The notes under the pieces are model-generated. The model made no database searches. It was not told the origin of the DNA and saw only the letters and a list, made by a program, of their open reading frames with translations. This document shows, one piece after another, positions 17,368 through 26,732 of a DNA stretch of 64,000 nucleotides. Every line of letters begins with the position of its first letter. Position 1 is the stretch's first letter. This DNA comes from Thiothrix subterranea (GTDB lineage: Bacteria > Pseudomonadota > Gammaproteobacteria > Thiotrichales > Thiotrichaceae), in contig NZ_CP053482.1 in assembly GCF_016772315.1 (NCBI RefSeq), positions 3,467,501 to 3,531,500 of the forward strand. The letters are read 5' to 3'. A program made the translations under genes and the position numbers.

Positions 17368-17373
17368 ATTACG

Positions 17374-18495
17374 ATGAAATGGATACATGAACAATCTGAC
17401 TGGCCTCGTTTTTACTGGGATGACAAAGCCTTAAGCACCCCGTTGGCATCGGTGCGCCATCAACAAGGGCGGTTGCTGGGGCGTATGGAGGCGTTGGGGT
17501 TTTCGTTCCAGATGGAAGCCAGCTTGAATGCGTTGACCAATGACGTGGTGAAATCGTCCGCGATTGAAGGTGAGCGACTGAACCGCGAGGAAGTCCGTTC
17601 GTCGATTGCCCGCAAACTGGGCATGGATCAGGGTGGGCGTTTGCCTGCCAGCCGCCATGTGGAGGGCATTGTCGAAGTGATGCTGGATGCGACGCAGGCT
17701 TATCCACAAGCGTTGACCGAAGAACGTTTATGCGCATGGCACACAGCTTTGTTTCCGAGCGGTTTCAGTGGCATGACCCCGATTATGGTGGGCATGTGGC
17801 GACCGCCTTCGGCGGGGGCGATGCAGGTTATATCCGGTGGTTACGGGCGTACACGGGTGCATTTTGAAGCACCAGAAGCGACCCGCTTGCCAGAGGAAAT
17901 GGCGGCGTTTTTGGATTGGTTCGCGGCTGATGGCGGGCTTGACCCGGTGCTGAAAGCGGGCGTGGCGCATTTCTGGTTTATCACCTTGCACCCGTTTGAG
18001 GATGGTAACGGGCGCATTGCCAGAGCGATTGCAGATATGGCGTTGGCACGAGCGGATCAAACGCCGCAACGGTTTTACAGCATGTCGGCGCAAATTGAAG
18101 CCGAACGCAAACACTACTATGAGCAATTGGAACGCCAGCAACGCGGTTCGCTGGATATTACGCCGTGGCTTGGCTGGTTTTTGGGCTGTCTGGAGCGGGC
18201 AATTGTGAGTGCTGGGGAGACGTTGGGCGCGGTGTTGCACAAAGCTAAGGTGTGGGAGTGCTTGCACCCTTATGCCGTGAATGCGCGGCAGCGGGTGGTG
18301 TTGAACCGGATGTTGGGTGATTTCGAGGGGTATTTGAATACCTCAAAATACGCGACCTTGGCGAAATGCTCGAATGATACGGCGTTGCGCGATATTGCAG
18401 CGTTGCTGGCGTGGGGCGTGTTGGTGCAGAATCCGGCGAAGGGGCGGAGTACCAGTTATCGGCTGGTGACGGCGGCGGAGTTGCAGCAGGTGTAG
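17374..18495 (+). CDS. Fic family protein with N-terminal inhibitory helix (DUF4172-Fic-wHTH)
   Basis: This is a 373-residue protein. Fic enzymes transfer AMP from ATP to hydroxyl groups of target proteins. The start MKWIHEQSDWPRFYWDD matches the DUF4172 N-terminal domain, so I use ATG 17374 rather than the longer frame from 17320. The class II inhibitory motif (S/T)xxxE(G/N) is present as SSAIEG near residue 52. The active-site loop is complete: HPFEDGNGRIAR near residue 205, with catalytic His and the GNGR phosphate-binding part. The C-terminal 70 residues (YLNTSKYATLAKCSNDTALR) look like a winged HTH, so it may bind the repeat cluster immediately upstream. The target is unknown. Confidence 0.9.
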   Translation: MKWIHEQSDWPRFYWDDKALSTPLASVRHQQGRLLGRMEALGFSFQMEASLNALTNDVVKSSAIEGERLNREEVRSSIARKLGMDQGGRLPASRHVEGIVEVMLDATQAYPQALTEERLCAWHTALFPSGFSGMTPIMVGMWRPPSAGAMQVISGGYGRTRVHFEAPEATRLPEEMAAFLDWFAADGGLDPVLKAGVAHFWFITLHPFEDGNGRIARAIADMALARADQTPQRFYSMSAQIEAERKHYYEQLERQQRGSLDITPWLGWFLGCLERAIVSAGETLGAVLHKAKVWECLHPYAVNARQRVVLNRMLGDFEGYLNTSKYATLAKCSNDTALRDIAALLAWGVLVQNPAKGRSTSYRLVTAAELQQV

Positions 18496-18672
18496 CGGAT
18501 TTCCGCATCGGTGAAATTGAATGGCGGTATACTGCGGCGACCGAGAATGCCATCCACGGGGCGGCTGCGGATAAAGCCTTTGTGCCAAATGTGGAACAGC
18601 CACACGTCGCCCTAGGAATCTGTAACCGGGGTTGCTATCATCCTTCGCTTTCTCTCGTATTAGCGAAATATC

Positions 18673-19768
18673 ATGGAACTCAACCCCACCTACACCAAAA
18701 TCAAAGATCTCCAAGGGCGCGTGGACGCTCTGCGGGGGTATCTTTGACTACGAAGTCAAACACGAACGTTTAGAAGAAGTTACCCGCGAACTCGAAGACC
18801 CCAAAGTCTGGGATAACCCGCAGCGGGCGCAAGATCTTGGCAAAGAACGCGCCATTCTCGAAGGCATTGTCGGCGGCATTGATAAAATCAGTTCCGGCCT
18901 TGCTGACGCCAAAGAGCTGCTCGAACTCGCCGAAATGGAAGACGACGAAGACAGCGCCAATGCCGTGATTGCTGATGTCGATGGCATCGACAAACACGTT
19001 GCCCAGCTCGAATTTGAACGCATGTTCTCCGGCCCGATGGATCGCAACAACGCCTTCCTCGACATCCAAGCCGGTTCGGGTGGCACGGAAGCGCAAGACT
19101 GGGCAGAAATTCTGTTGCGCATGTACTTGCGTTGGGGTGAAGCCAAAGGTTTCAAAGTGGAATTGCTCGAAGCCAGCCCCGGCGACGTGGCGGGCATTAA
19201 AGGCGCGAGTATCAGCTTTGAAGGCCCTTACGCCTTTGGCTGGTTGCGCACCGAAACAGGTGTGCATCGCTTGGTGCGCAAATCGCCGTTTGACTCTGGC
19301 AACCGTCGCCACACCTCCTTCAGCGGCGTATTCGTGTCTCCGGAAGTCGATGACAATATCGAAATCGACATCAATCCTGCCGACTTGCGTATCGACGTAT
19401 ACCGCGCTTCCGGTGCGGGCGGTCAGCACATCAACAAAACCGAATCGGCGGTACGGATTACCCATACGCCCACCAATACGGTGGTGCAATGCCAGAGCGG
19501 GCGTTCCCAGCACCAGAACAAAGACAACGCGATGAAGCAATTGCGTGCCAAACTCTACGAGTTGGAAATGCAAAAGCGCAACGTCGAAAAGCAGGCGTTG
19601 GAAGACAGCAAATCCGACATTGGTTGGGGCAGTCAGATTCGGTCGTATGTTCTCGACCAGTCGCGCATCAAGGATTTGCGCACGGGTGTGGAAACAGCCA
19701 ATACGCAAGCCGTATTGGACGGCGATCTGGACAAATTTATTGAAGCCAGCTTAAAAAGCGGGCTGTAA
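18673..19768 (+). CDS. prfB: Peptide chain release factor 2, with programmed +1 frameshift
   Basis: RF2 releases peptides at UAA and UGA stop codons. Translation starts at ATG 18673, reads 24 codons to an in-frame TGA (18745-18747), shifts +1 and continues from GAC 18746 to 19768, giving 364 residues. The stop-recognition motif SPF is present ([11 protein letters not shown]), and so is the catalytic GGQ ([12 protein letters not shown]). The frameshift is autoregulatory: when RF2 is scarce, the ribosome pauses at UGA and shifts. lysS follows by 13 bp and is probably co-transcribed, a frequent prfB-lysS pairing. Confidence 0.98.
18732..18748 (+). promoter_or_regulatory. prfB +1 programmed frameshift site
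   Basis: The site GGGGGTATCTTTGAC carries the internal Shine-Dalgarno-like G-run, the slippery CTT, and TGA followed by C. It is essentially the classic bacterial RF2 signal. The frame changes from 18742-18744 (CTT) to GAC at 18746. Confidence 0.97.
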
Positions 19769-19781
19769 AAGCGAGACTGTT

Positions 19782-21287
19782 ATGAGCGAACACGACAACC
19801 ATCACGACCAGCATGATGAGAATAAACTGATCACGCAACGCCGCGACAAGCTGGCAAAATTGCGCGAACAGGGCAAGGCGTTTCCCAATGACGTGGTGCG
19901 TGAGCACAAAGCGGCGGATTTGCAGCAGGAATACGGCGCAAATGATAAGGAATGGTTTGAAGAGCACGCCATTCCCGTGACCGTGGCGGGGCGCATGATG
20001 CTCCAGCGCATCATGGGCAAGGCGAGTTTTGCGACGATTTCGGATGCGTCCGGGCGTATTCAGCTATACGCGCAGAAAAACGTGCTGGGTGATGAGATTT
20101 TTGACGATTATTGCCATTGGGATTTGGGCGACATTATCTGGGCTTCCGGGATGTTGTTCAAAACCAAAACGGGCGAATTGTCGGTGAAGGTGCATGAAAT
20201 CCGCTTGCTGACCAAATCGCTGCGTCCGCTGCCGGAAAAATTCCACGGCTTGACCGATCACGAACAGCGTTACCGTCAGCGTTATATTGACCTGATCATG
20301 AATCAGGAAAGCCGTGAAGCGTTTGTGATGCGTTCCAAAATCGTCAGTTATATCCGCAACTTTTTCATGCAGCGCGATTTTCTGGAAGTGGAAACGCCGA
20401 TGTTGCAAGTGATTCCGGGTGGTGCGGTGGCACGTCCGTTTATCACGCACCATAACGCGCTGGATTTGCCGATGTATTTGCGGATTGCGCCGGAGTTGTT
20501 CCTGAAGCGTCTCGTCGTGGGTGGGTTTGAACGGGTGTTTGAAATCAACCGCAACTTTCGCAACGAGGGGCTTTCCACGCGCCACAACCCTGAATTCACC
20601 ATGATCGAATTCTATCAGGCGTATGCGACTTACCACGATTTGATGGATTTGACCGAAAGCCTGATGCGCGGTATCGCCACCGATGTGGTCGGTAGCCATG
20701 AAATTACGTATCAGGGCGAAACCTTCGATTTCGACAAACCGTTTGCGCGGATGAGTGTGCGCAGTTCCATTCTGCACTTCAACCCGGAACTGTCTGCCGA
20801 ACAGCTTGATACGCTGGAAGGTGCACGGGAAGTGGCGCGTAAACTTGGCATTCCGCTCAAAGATGGTTACGGTTTGGGCAAAGTGCAAATCGAGATTTTC
20901 GAGAAAACTGTCGAACACCGTTTGCTGCAACCAACGTTTATTACCGAATATCCAGCGGAAGTGTCGCCATTGGCGCGGCGCAATGATGCTAATCCGTTCA
21001 TCACTGACCGCTTCGAGTTTTTTGTTGGCGGGCGTGAGATTGGCAATGGCTTTTCCGAGTTGAATGACGCGGAAGATCAGGCAGAACGTTTCATGCAGCA
21101 AGTCGCGGATAAAGACGCGGGCGACGATGAAGCGATGCATTTTGATGCAGATTACATTCGTGCGTTGGAATACGGGATGCCGCCAACAGCGGGTGAGGGG
21201 ATTGGGATTGATCGCTTGGTGATGTTGTTTACCGATGCGCCTTCGATAAGAGACGTGATACTTTTTCCGCACATGAGGCCGGAATAG
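19782..21287 (+). CDS. lysS: Lysyl-tRNA synthetase, class II
   Basis: This 501-residue class II enzyme charges tRNA-Lys in the cytoplasm. After a charged N-terminal helix ([20 protein letters not shown]) comes the OB-fold anticodon-binding domain (about 60-155). The catalytic core contains motif 2 ([20 protein letters not shown]) and motif 3 ([18 protein letters not shown]). Length and motif order match bacterial LysS. It follows prfB closely. A short hairpin lies between its end and the convergent gph gene. Confidence 0.98.
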   Translation: MSEHDNHHDQHDENKLITQRRDKLAKLREQGKAFPNDVVREHKAADLQQEYGANDKEWFEEHAIPVTVAGRMMLQRIMGKASFATISDASGRIQLYAQKNVLGDEIFDDYCHWDLGDIIWASGMLFKTKTGELSVKVHEIRLLTKSLRPLPEKFHGLTDHEQRYRQRYIDLIMNQESREAFVMRSKIVSYIRNFFMQRDFLEVETPMLQVIPGGAVARPFITHHNALDLPMYLRIAPELFLKRLVVGGFERVFEINRNFRNEGLSTRHNPEFTMIEFYQAYATYHDLMDLTESLMRGIATDVVGSHEITYQGETFDFDKPFARMSVRSSILHFNPELSAEQLDTLEGAREVARKLGIPLKDGYGLGKVQIEIFEKTVEHRLLQPTFITEYPAEVSPLARRNDANPFITDRFEFFVGGREIGNGFSELNDAEDQAERFMQQVADKDAGDDEAMHFDADYIRALEYGMPPTAGEGIGIDRLVMLFTDAPSIRDVILFPHMRPE

Positions 21288-21304
21288 GAAGAAACCCTTC
21301 CTGA

Positions 21305-21324
21305 CCTCCCCTTATCAGGGGAGG
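21305..21324. terminator. Hairpin between convergent lysS and gph
   Basis: An 8-bp perfect stem (CCTCCCCT and AGGGGAGG) has a 4-nt loop. There is no T-run, so it may be a transcript-end stabiliser or a small repeat unit rather than an intrinsic terminator. Confidence 0.4.
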
Positions 21325-21347
21325 AATTGAGAGGTGGATTTCAGTGT

Positions 21348-22019
21348 TTAGGCGCTAATCAAGTTGGCGAGTTCGGTCATGGAATCAATGACTGCATCCG
21401 GCGAATAGTTACGAATGTCTTCGCCGTGATTGTAGCCATAGGTCATGCAAATGATTTGGAAGCCCGCCGCTCGCGCTGCTTTCACATCAGATTTGGAATC
21501 GCCAATCATTACCGAATCTTCCGGTTTTACACCCAGCTTTTCGGCGGCGTGTAACAAGGGTAGGGGATGCGGTTTCTTTTCCGGCAAAGAATCACCGCTG
21601 ATAATGATTTCAAAGCGGTCAACAATACCCAAATCGGTCAGCAAGGGCAGGGTAAACTGCTCGGCTTTGTTGGTCACGCAACCAATTTTCAAACCGGGAC
21701 AGCTTTGCAGAAAATTCAAGCCTTCTAACACGCCATCGTACAAACGGCTGCGTTTCGAGGTGTTCTCCGCGTACAGTTCCATGAAAATCGGCATGGCACG
21801 CGCAAACAATTCTGCGTCAGGGTAGCCCTCCAAATCGTTGGTCAAGGCGCGTTCTACCAAACGTTGCACCCCGTTTCCGACCCATTGGCGCACCATCGCT
21901 TCGCCGCGTGCTGGCATACCTAACTGCTGCATCATTTCATCGACACAAAACGTCAGATCGGGAACGCTGTCAACCAGCGTCCCGTCCACGTCGATCAATA
22001 CCATTTTCGGTTTGAACAT
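21348..22019 (-). CDS. gph: Phosphoglycolate phosphatase (HAD family)
   Basis: This is a 223-residue HAD-superfamily hydrolase. Motif I is LIDVDGTLVDS with the nucleophile Asp, motif II contributes the Thr in IGCVTNKAEQF, and the motif III/IV region is KPHPLPLLHAAEKLGV then MIGDSKSDVKAARAAG. This matches Gph, which removes 2-phosphoglycolate formed by Rubisco oxygenation or DNA repair. It follows rpe by 6 bp on the same strand. The rpe-gph pair is conserved in gammaproteobacteria, which supports the specific name over a generic HAD call. Confidence 0.93.
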   Translation of the reverse strand: MFKPKMVLIDVDGTLVDSVPDLTFCVDEMMQQLGMPARGEAMVRQWVGNGVQRLVERALTNDLEGYPDAELFARAMPIFMELYAENTSKRSRLYDGVLEGLNFLQSCPGLKIGCVTNKAEQFTLPLLTDLGIVDRFEIIISGDSLPEKKPHPLPLLHAAEKLGVKPEDSVMIGDSKSDVKAARAAGFQIICMTYGYNHGEDIRNYSPDAVIDSMTELANLISA

Positions 22020-22025
22020 GGGGAT

Positions 22026-22724
22026 TTAAACCTTTGCTGCTGCCAATTCCTTACGGAATTCAGCCAGAACAGTGTTGTAATGGTTCGGGTCAGCTTTGTT
22101 AGCCACGTTGAAAATCGCAGAACCTGCCACGAATGCATCCGCACCGGCTTCCTTGATTTCGCGAATATTGCCCGGTTTAACGCCGCCATCGACTTCCAAA
22201 CGAATATCGAGACCGGAATCGTCAATCATCTTGCGGACTTGGCGCAATTTGGTCAGCGTTGACGGGATGAAGCTTTGCCCACCAAAGCCGGGGTTGACCG
22301 ACATCAGCAGGATCATGTCCACTTTGTCCATCAAATATTCCAAGATATTCAGCGGTGTAGCCGGGTTGAATACCAAGCCAGCCTTGCAGCCTTCGTTACG
22401 GATCAGTTGCAGGGTACGGTCAACGTGTTCAGACGCTTCCGGGTGGAAAGTGATGTAAGACGCGCCCGCTTTGGCGAAGTCAGGGATAATGCGGTCAACC
22501 GGTTTAACCATCAAATGCACATCAATCGGTGCAGTTACGCCGTGCTTGCGTAGGGCTTCGCAAACCAAAGGGCCAATGGTCAGGTTAGGAACATAATGGT
22601 TATCCATTACGTCGAAATGCACAATGTCCGCACCGGAGGCTAAGACGTTTACCACTTCTTCACCCAGACGGGCAAAGTCAGCAGACAGGATGGATGGTGC
22701 AATGAAATCGGCTTGACGTGCCAT
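22026..22724 (-). CDS. rpe: Ribulose-phosphate 3-epimerase
   Basis: This 232-residue TIM-barrel enzyme interconverts ribulose 5-phosphate and xylulose 5-phosphate in the pentose phosphate and Calvin cycles. Characteristic segments are [51 protein letters not shown] and [15 protein letters not shown], with the metal-binding His and Asp residues in place. I place the start at ATG 22724 ([11 protein letters not shown]), with GAGGAG 7 nt upstream, rather than five codons earlier. It is co-transcribed with gph. Confidence 0.97.
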   Translation of the reverse strand: MARQADFIAPSILSADFARLGEEVVNVLASGADIVHFDVMDNHYVPNLTIGPLVCEALRKHGVTAPIDVHLMVKPVDRIIPDFAKAGASYITFHPEASEHVDRTLQLIRNEGCKAGLVFNPATPLNILEYLMDKVDMILLMSVNPGFGGQSFIPSTLTKLRQVRKMIDDSGLDIRLEVDGGVKPGNIREIKEAGADAFVAGSAIFNVANKADPNHYNTVLAEFRKELAAAKV

Positions 22725-22779
22725 AACTATTCTCCTCAAAACGTGGCGATCAAAAAGGCAAAAGTGCTGCCACTTTACC

Positions 22780-22807
22780 GGAAAGGCTGTGCTAATACAG
22801 CCCTTCC
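22780..22807 (-). terminator. Hairpin downstream of the outer-membrane protein genes
   Basis: On the - strand GGAAGGGCTGT pairs with ACAGCCTTTCC around a 6-nt loop (one G-T pair). No T-run follows. It lies just after the stop of the last barrel gene and may mark the transcript end. Confidence 0.4.
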
Positions 22808-22822
22808 GAGGGAGATAGGTTT

Positions 22823-23437
22823 TCAGAGTGTGGAATAACTTACGCCCAGTGAATACAGATCCGCATCGGTTTCGTAAGCGGAGTCAGCGCCAATATTGAG
22901 CATGTGCTCCCATTCACCGCGCAGGTGTAGATTGCTGTTGAGTTGGAATTGTGCACCGCCGCCTACCAGAATGCTGGTGCCGCTGTTTTCCGTTGCTTCG
23001 GTTTGGCTGCCGGAGGTTTTGCTGGTCTTGCTTTCCCACGCCATCGCTCCCGCTTTGCCAAACGCTTCTAGCTGCGGGGAAAGTGGCACGTAACCGACCC
23101 CAGTCACGACACTGCCGGTGGTGCTGTTGCTTAATTTGGCGGTACTGCCACCCGTTGTGCCATTCATATTGCTATCGCCGAGGTCGTAATAACCGATTTC
23201 AGCGCCCAACATGGGGTTGAAGCGTGCGCCACCAAAGGCTTTCCACGCAAACGCTTGATTATCGCATTCGCCGCTGAAAAACGGGTCATTGCAGGTATCA
23301 CCCTGTTTAGCGCTGCCCGCACTGCCGCCGACATACAATTTAGGACCATTGCTGAAATCGCTGCCCATTATGGAATCACCTGCTTGCACATTACCCATTA
23401 AACCGATGCACAAACACCATGCCAATTGACGTTTCAT
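22823..23437 (-). CDS. Outer-membrane beta-barrel protein, tandem paralog C
   Basis: This is a 204-residue secreted protein with a signal peptide ([15 protein letters not shown]). The mature part has the alternating pattern of a small 8-strand barrel: [47 protein letters not shown]. It ends with an aromatic/hydrophobic strand ([10 protein letters not shown]). It carries a Cys pair in an early loop ([11 protein letters not shown]), shared in position with its two neighbours. The general fold is that of OmpA-like or OprF-like porin-family proteins. The function is unknown. It is the last of three head-to-tail paralogs. Confidence 0.8.
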   Translation of the reverse strand: MKRQLAWCLCIGLMGNVQAGDSIMGSDFSNGPKLYVGGSAGSAKQGDTCNDPFFSGECDNQAFAWKAFGGARFNPMLGAEIGYYDLGDSNMNGTTGGSTAKLSNSTTGSVVTGVGYVPLSPQLEAFGKAGAMAWESKTSKTSGSQTEATENSGTSILVGGGAQFQLNSNLHLRGEWEHMLNIGADSAYETDADLYSLGVSYSTL

Positions 23438-23452
23438 CCTGTTGCCCCGTGT

Positions 23453-24145
23453 TTAAAAGGTGGAAAAAACCGCACCGACGCTCAATAAGCTCGCATCAGC
23501 TTCGTAATCGGTATCAGCGGCGGTGCCAAGCACCCGTTCATATTCGCCACGCAATGACAAGTTAGGGTTAAGCTTAACTTGTGCGCCAGCCCCCAATAAC
23601 ATGCTAACGCCGCTGTTGGTGCTGGTGGTATCCAGTTCAGAGTCTTCGGCGACGGTTTTGCTGCCATTTTGTTTCCAAAAGGCTGCGCCGACTTTGCCCA
23701 GTAATTCCGTGCGTGGCGCAACCGGAACGTAGCCTACGCCCGCAACATAACTGGCGGAGAGTTCGCTTTGGAGTTCGCTGTCGTAAATACCTTCACGTCC
23801 CGCCGTGCCTTTTGCGGTATTTTCGCCCAATTCCATGTAACCAAGTTCCACACCCATGGTCGGCAGGGATGATGCAGGCATGACACCGGCTGGCGTTGCC
23901 CATAATTCGCTCGGATTTTGATTAGGATCAGCACGTAAACCGACAAAGGCTTTATGCCCGGTATCACCGTCTTCGCAGTCAGTGGTGTCGGTTGCGCAAG
24001 CGCCATCATGACTGCTTAGACCCGCACTCAAACCGCCGTATAGTGAAACATTGGATGGTGCGCCGTAGCCTTCCAGACCACCTGCGTACACACTATTTGC
24101 CAATAGCGCCAAGCCTGCTACTGAGCAGGAAAGCAAAATTTTCAT
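23453..24145 (-). CDS. Outer-membrane beta-barrel protein, tandem paralog B
   Basis: This is a 230-residue protein with signal peptide ILLSCSVAGLALLANSVYA. The mature part aligns by eye with both neighbours: NVSLYGGLSAGLSSHDG, loop cysteines in CATDTTDCEDGDTG, then VGLRADPNQ, TMGVELGYMELGENT, SLRGEYERVLGTA and the C-terminal strand LLSVGAVFSTF. This copy has a longer second loop than the others. A small barrel in the outer membrane is the safe call. Whether it is a porin or a structural protein cannot be told. Confidence 0.8.
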   Translation of the reverse strand: MKILLSCSVAGLALLANSVYAGGLEGYGAPSNVSLYGGLSAGLSSHDGACATDTTDCEDGDTGHKAFVGLRADPNQNPSELWATPAGVMPASSLPTMGVELGYMELGENTAKGTAGREGIYDSELQSELSASYVAGVGYVPVAPRTELLGKVGAAFWKQNGSKTVAEDSELDTTSTNSGVSMLLGAGAQVKLNPNLSLRGEYERVLGTAADTDYEADASLLSVGAVFSTF

Positions 24146-24187
24146 ACAAGCCCCTTTCTGTATGCCCCCTCCCGAAGAGGGAATTTA

Positions 24188-24811
24188 TTATAACGATGAG
24201 AAAATAAAGCCAAGACTCAGCAAGTCAATGTCATTGGCATGAGCAGCGGTGTCGCCCACGTCTTTAAAGCGTTCCCATTCGGCACGCACGCCCATATTGT
24301 CACCGAGGTTGTAGTCTGCACCCACGCCGACCAATACATCCGTGCCGGTATTTTCTACCGTGCCGCTGCTATCGGTTTGTTCCAATGTCCAGCGTGCAAT
24401 GCCCGCTTTGCCGAACAGTTCGATTTGGTCGGTCATGGGGATGCCAGCGACGGCGGCGGTGGTGAAAGCGGTTGCCTGTTGGCTAACTTCACCCGTGGTA
24501 GCTGTGCCGCTTTGTTTGCCAAAATCGACATAGCCTGCTTCCAGCACAATATTGTCATTCATGCGCACCCCGGCGAAAGCTTTCCAGCTTTTATCGCCGT
24601 TGTCACAGTCGCCAAGTGGATCGCAAAACCCATCGGTGGTGGTCGTGCCGATGCTTGCCCCCAAATAGTTGGGTGCTTTGGCGTTGGAATTCATGCCAAT
24701 GGGTGACATCGGTTTGATTTTGGAAAAAGGTGAACTGTTGTCTGCCATCGCAGTATTGCTCAGTACACTGAATAGGCACACGGCAAGCGCGGCAGTGTTG
24801 GAAATCGTCAT
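24188..24811 (-). CDS. Outer-membrane beta-barrel protein, tandem paralog A
   Basis: This is the first of three tandem paralogs, 207 residues if started at ATG 24811 (MTISNTAALAVCLFSVL, a normal signal peptide ending TAMA). The longer frame from 24856 would put 15 residues before the signal peptide. Barrel-like strands include YLGASIGTTTTDGF, AFAGVRMNDNIVLEAGYVDF, ELFGKAGIARWTLE and VRAEWERFKDVGD. The Cys pair occurs in CDPLGDCDNGD. It ends LLSLGFIFSSL. The shared loop cysteines and C-terminal strand indicate gene duplication. Confidence 0.8.
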   Translation of the reverse strand: MTISNTAALAVCLFSVLSNTAMADNSSPFSKIKPMSPIGMNSNAKAPNYLGASIGTTTTDGFCDPLGDCDNGDKSWKAFAGVRMNDNIVLEAGYVDFGKQSGTATTGEVSQQATAFTTAAVAGIPMTDQIELFGKAGIARWTLEQTDSSGTVENTGTDVLVGVGADYNLGDNMGVRAEWERFKDVGDTAAHANDIDLLSLGFIFSSL

Positions 24812-24914
24812 GTGTGTAGCCCCGATATTATTATTTTGCTGGGTAGCTTTTATCACGACTGTAAATGACTGGCAGGCAAGCTGCCAGCATTAACCGATAA
24901 TCGGCGTTTGGGGC

Positions 24915-25712
24915 TTAGCGCAGTTGAGTTTTGAGAGCAGCCGCCCGTTCCGGGAAGTTGAGTTCTAGCACCCGCAGGTTATCAGCGGCTAAATCCGGTT
25001 TGCCGAGGTTGTGAGCGGCTTTGACCTTGATTTCCAACGCATCCGCAATCGCGGGTGAGCCTTGATAATGTTTCACCGCGTATTCCGCACGATTGAATGC
25101 CGCGAGCCACGCGCCGCGTGTCATGTAGTATTGCGCCACATTTAACTCGGATTGTGCCAAACTGTTGCGCAAATGCTTGATGCGTTCTTGCGCATCCGGT
25201 GCGTATTTGCTACTGGGGTGGCGCGTTAGCAGGTGTGAAAAGTCTTGGAACGATTCTTTTTGGCGTACTGTGTCCAAATCGGCAATGCTACGTGGAAATA
25301 ATTTATCCACGATGCTATGCCCACGGTTAAAGTTTACCAGGCCGCGCAAATACAGGGCATAATCCGCATCTTCGCTGCTAGGGTTCATGCGCAGGAAGCG
25401 GTCAATCGCATCCAAAGCGGAATCCGGCTCATCGAACTTGTAGTACGCATAAGCGGTTTCCAATTGCGCTTGTTGCGCGAAACGCCCCAAGGGGTAACGT
25501 GCTTCGAGCGACTCGTACAAGCCAATGGCACGTTCGTAGTCGCCTGCGTTGGCGGCTTCGCGTGCCGTGGTATAAATTTTATTGGCTGACCAACCTTCTG
25601 TCAGGTCTTTTTCAGTCTGGGAAAAGATCGAGCAGCCGCTGGTCGCCGCCGACATAACCAATACACTTGCCAGATAAACGCTGGCGCGTAGTCTTTTTGT
25701 ATTTATCGACAT
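24915..25712 (-). CDS. bamD: Outer-membrane assembly lipoprotein BamD
   Basis: This is a 265-residue lipoprotein: signal peptide, lipobox TSGC (Cys at about 27), then five TPR-like helical repeats (AREAANAGDYERAIGLYESL, ETAYAYYKFDEPDSAL, ALYLRGLVNFNRGH). BamD is the essential partner of BamA in the complex that folds barrel proteins into the outer membrane, and the helical DNFRVLELNFP-like C-terminus docks onto BamC/BamE. It is divergent from rluD, the arrangement found in many gammaproteobacteria, which supports the name. Confidence 0.95.
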   Translation of the reverse strand: MSINTKRLRASVYLASVLVMSAATSGCSIFSQTEKDLTEGWSANKIYTTAREAANAGDYERAIGLYESLEARYPLGRFAQQAQLETAYAYYKFDEPDSALDAIDRFLRMNPSSEDADYALYLRGLVNFNRGHSIVDKLFPRSIADLDTVRQKESFQDFSHLLTRHPSSKYAPDAQERIKHLRNSLAQSELNVAQYYMTRGAWLAAFNRAEYAVKHYQGSPAIADALEIKVKAAHNLGKPDLAADNLRVLELNFPERAAALKTQLR

Positions 25713-25775
25713 TTGCTTAACAACACATGATGATAGAATGAGTTTGCAAGTATAGCGTATTCAACCGGATTAAGA

Positions 25776-26732
25776 ATGCCCCTAAATCAACAGATCGTCA
25801 GCATAGTTCCACTCAATATGGAAGGTCAGCGCCTGGATCAGGCTCTTGCTACTTTATGCCCCCAATATTCGCGCAGCCAGATTCAGAAATGGATCAAAGC
25901 CGGTTGCGTGCGCGTCGATGATAAAATCCTCAAACCCAAGGAGCGCTTAATAGGCGGCGAGGAAATTTCCATAGAGGCTGTTCACGAGCCACAAACCGAA
26001 TTCGAGCCGGAAGACATTCCGCTCACTATCATCTATGAAGATGATGACATTATTATTATCAATAAACCTGCTGGGTTAGTGGTTCACCCCGGCGCGGGCA
26101 ATTGGTCAGGCACGCTGGTCAATGGCTTATTGCACCATGACCGTTCGCTGGAAATGTTGCCGCGTGCGGGAATCGTGCATCGCCTCGACAAAGACACCAC
26201 GGGTTTGATGGTAGTCGCCAAGACCTTGGAAGCGCACGGCAAACTGGTCGAACAGTTGCAAGATCGTGATGTCAGCCGCGAATACCTCGCGCTGGTTTCC
26301 GCGCAAGTGGTTGCGGGGACAACGATTGAGGGCAATATCGGGCGGCATCACATCGACCGCAAGCGCCAAGCGGTTCATGATGGCGGCAAGGAGGCGATTA
26401 CGCATTTCCGCGTGGAAGAGCGTTTCCCACACCATACGTTGTTGCGCGTATCACTGGAAACGGGGCGTACTCACCAAATCCGCGTGCATCTGAGCTGGAA
26501 GCACATGCCGATTGTGGGCGATCAAACTTACGGCGGGCGTCCGCGTGTGCCTGCGGGGGTGAAGGAGGAATTGCGCACGGCGATTCAGACGTTCCCGCGT
26601 CAGGCGTTGCACGCGACCCGTTTGGGGTTGACGCATCCGGCAACGGGGGAGGCGATGGCGTGGGAAGTGCCAGTACCGGAGGATATGGCGGAGCTGTTGG
26701 CGCTGTTTCGCGCATCGGTAATTCCCGCATGA
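25776..26732 (+). CDS. rluD: 23S rRNA pseudouridine synthase D
   Basis: This 318-residue enzyme makes pseudouridines 1911, 1915 and 1917 in helix 69 of 23S rRNA. It has an N-terminal S4 RNA-binding domain (GQRLDQALATLCPQYSRSQI) and a RluA-type catalytic domain with the active-site Asp in IVHRLDKDTTGLMVVAKT near residue 140. Further motifs are INKPAGLVVHPG and LETGRTHQIRVHL. It is divergent from bamD and overlaps pgeF by 4 bp (ATGA), the usual bamD / rluD-pgeF arrangement. Confidence 0.97.
   Translation: MPLNQQIVSIVPLNMEGQRLDQALATLCPQYSRSQIQKWIKAGCVRVDDKILKPKERLIGGEEISIEAVHEPQTEFEPEDIPLTIIYEDDDIIIINKPAGLVVHPGAGNWSGTLVNGLLHHDRSLEMLPRAGIVHRLDKDTTGLMVVAKTLEAHGKLVEQLQDRDVSREYLALVSAQVVAGTTIEGNIGRHHIDRKRQAVHDGGKEAITHFRVEERFPHHTLLRVSLETGRTHQIRVHLSWKHMPIVGDQTYGGRPRVPAGVKEELRTAIQTFPRQALHATRLGLTHPATGEAMAWEVPVPEDMAELLALFRASVIPA

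Noticed and set aside
18632-18672. Alternative upstream start for prfB without frameshift
   Set aside because: The peptide it adds is not RF2-like, whereas ATG 18673 with the TGA frameshift gives the standard RF2 N-terminus.
20064-21272. 402-codon open frame opposite lysS
   Set aside because: It is antisense to a complete lysyl-tRNA synthetase gene and has no coherent domain; a shadow frame.
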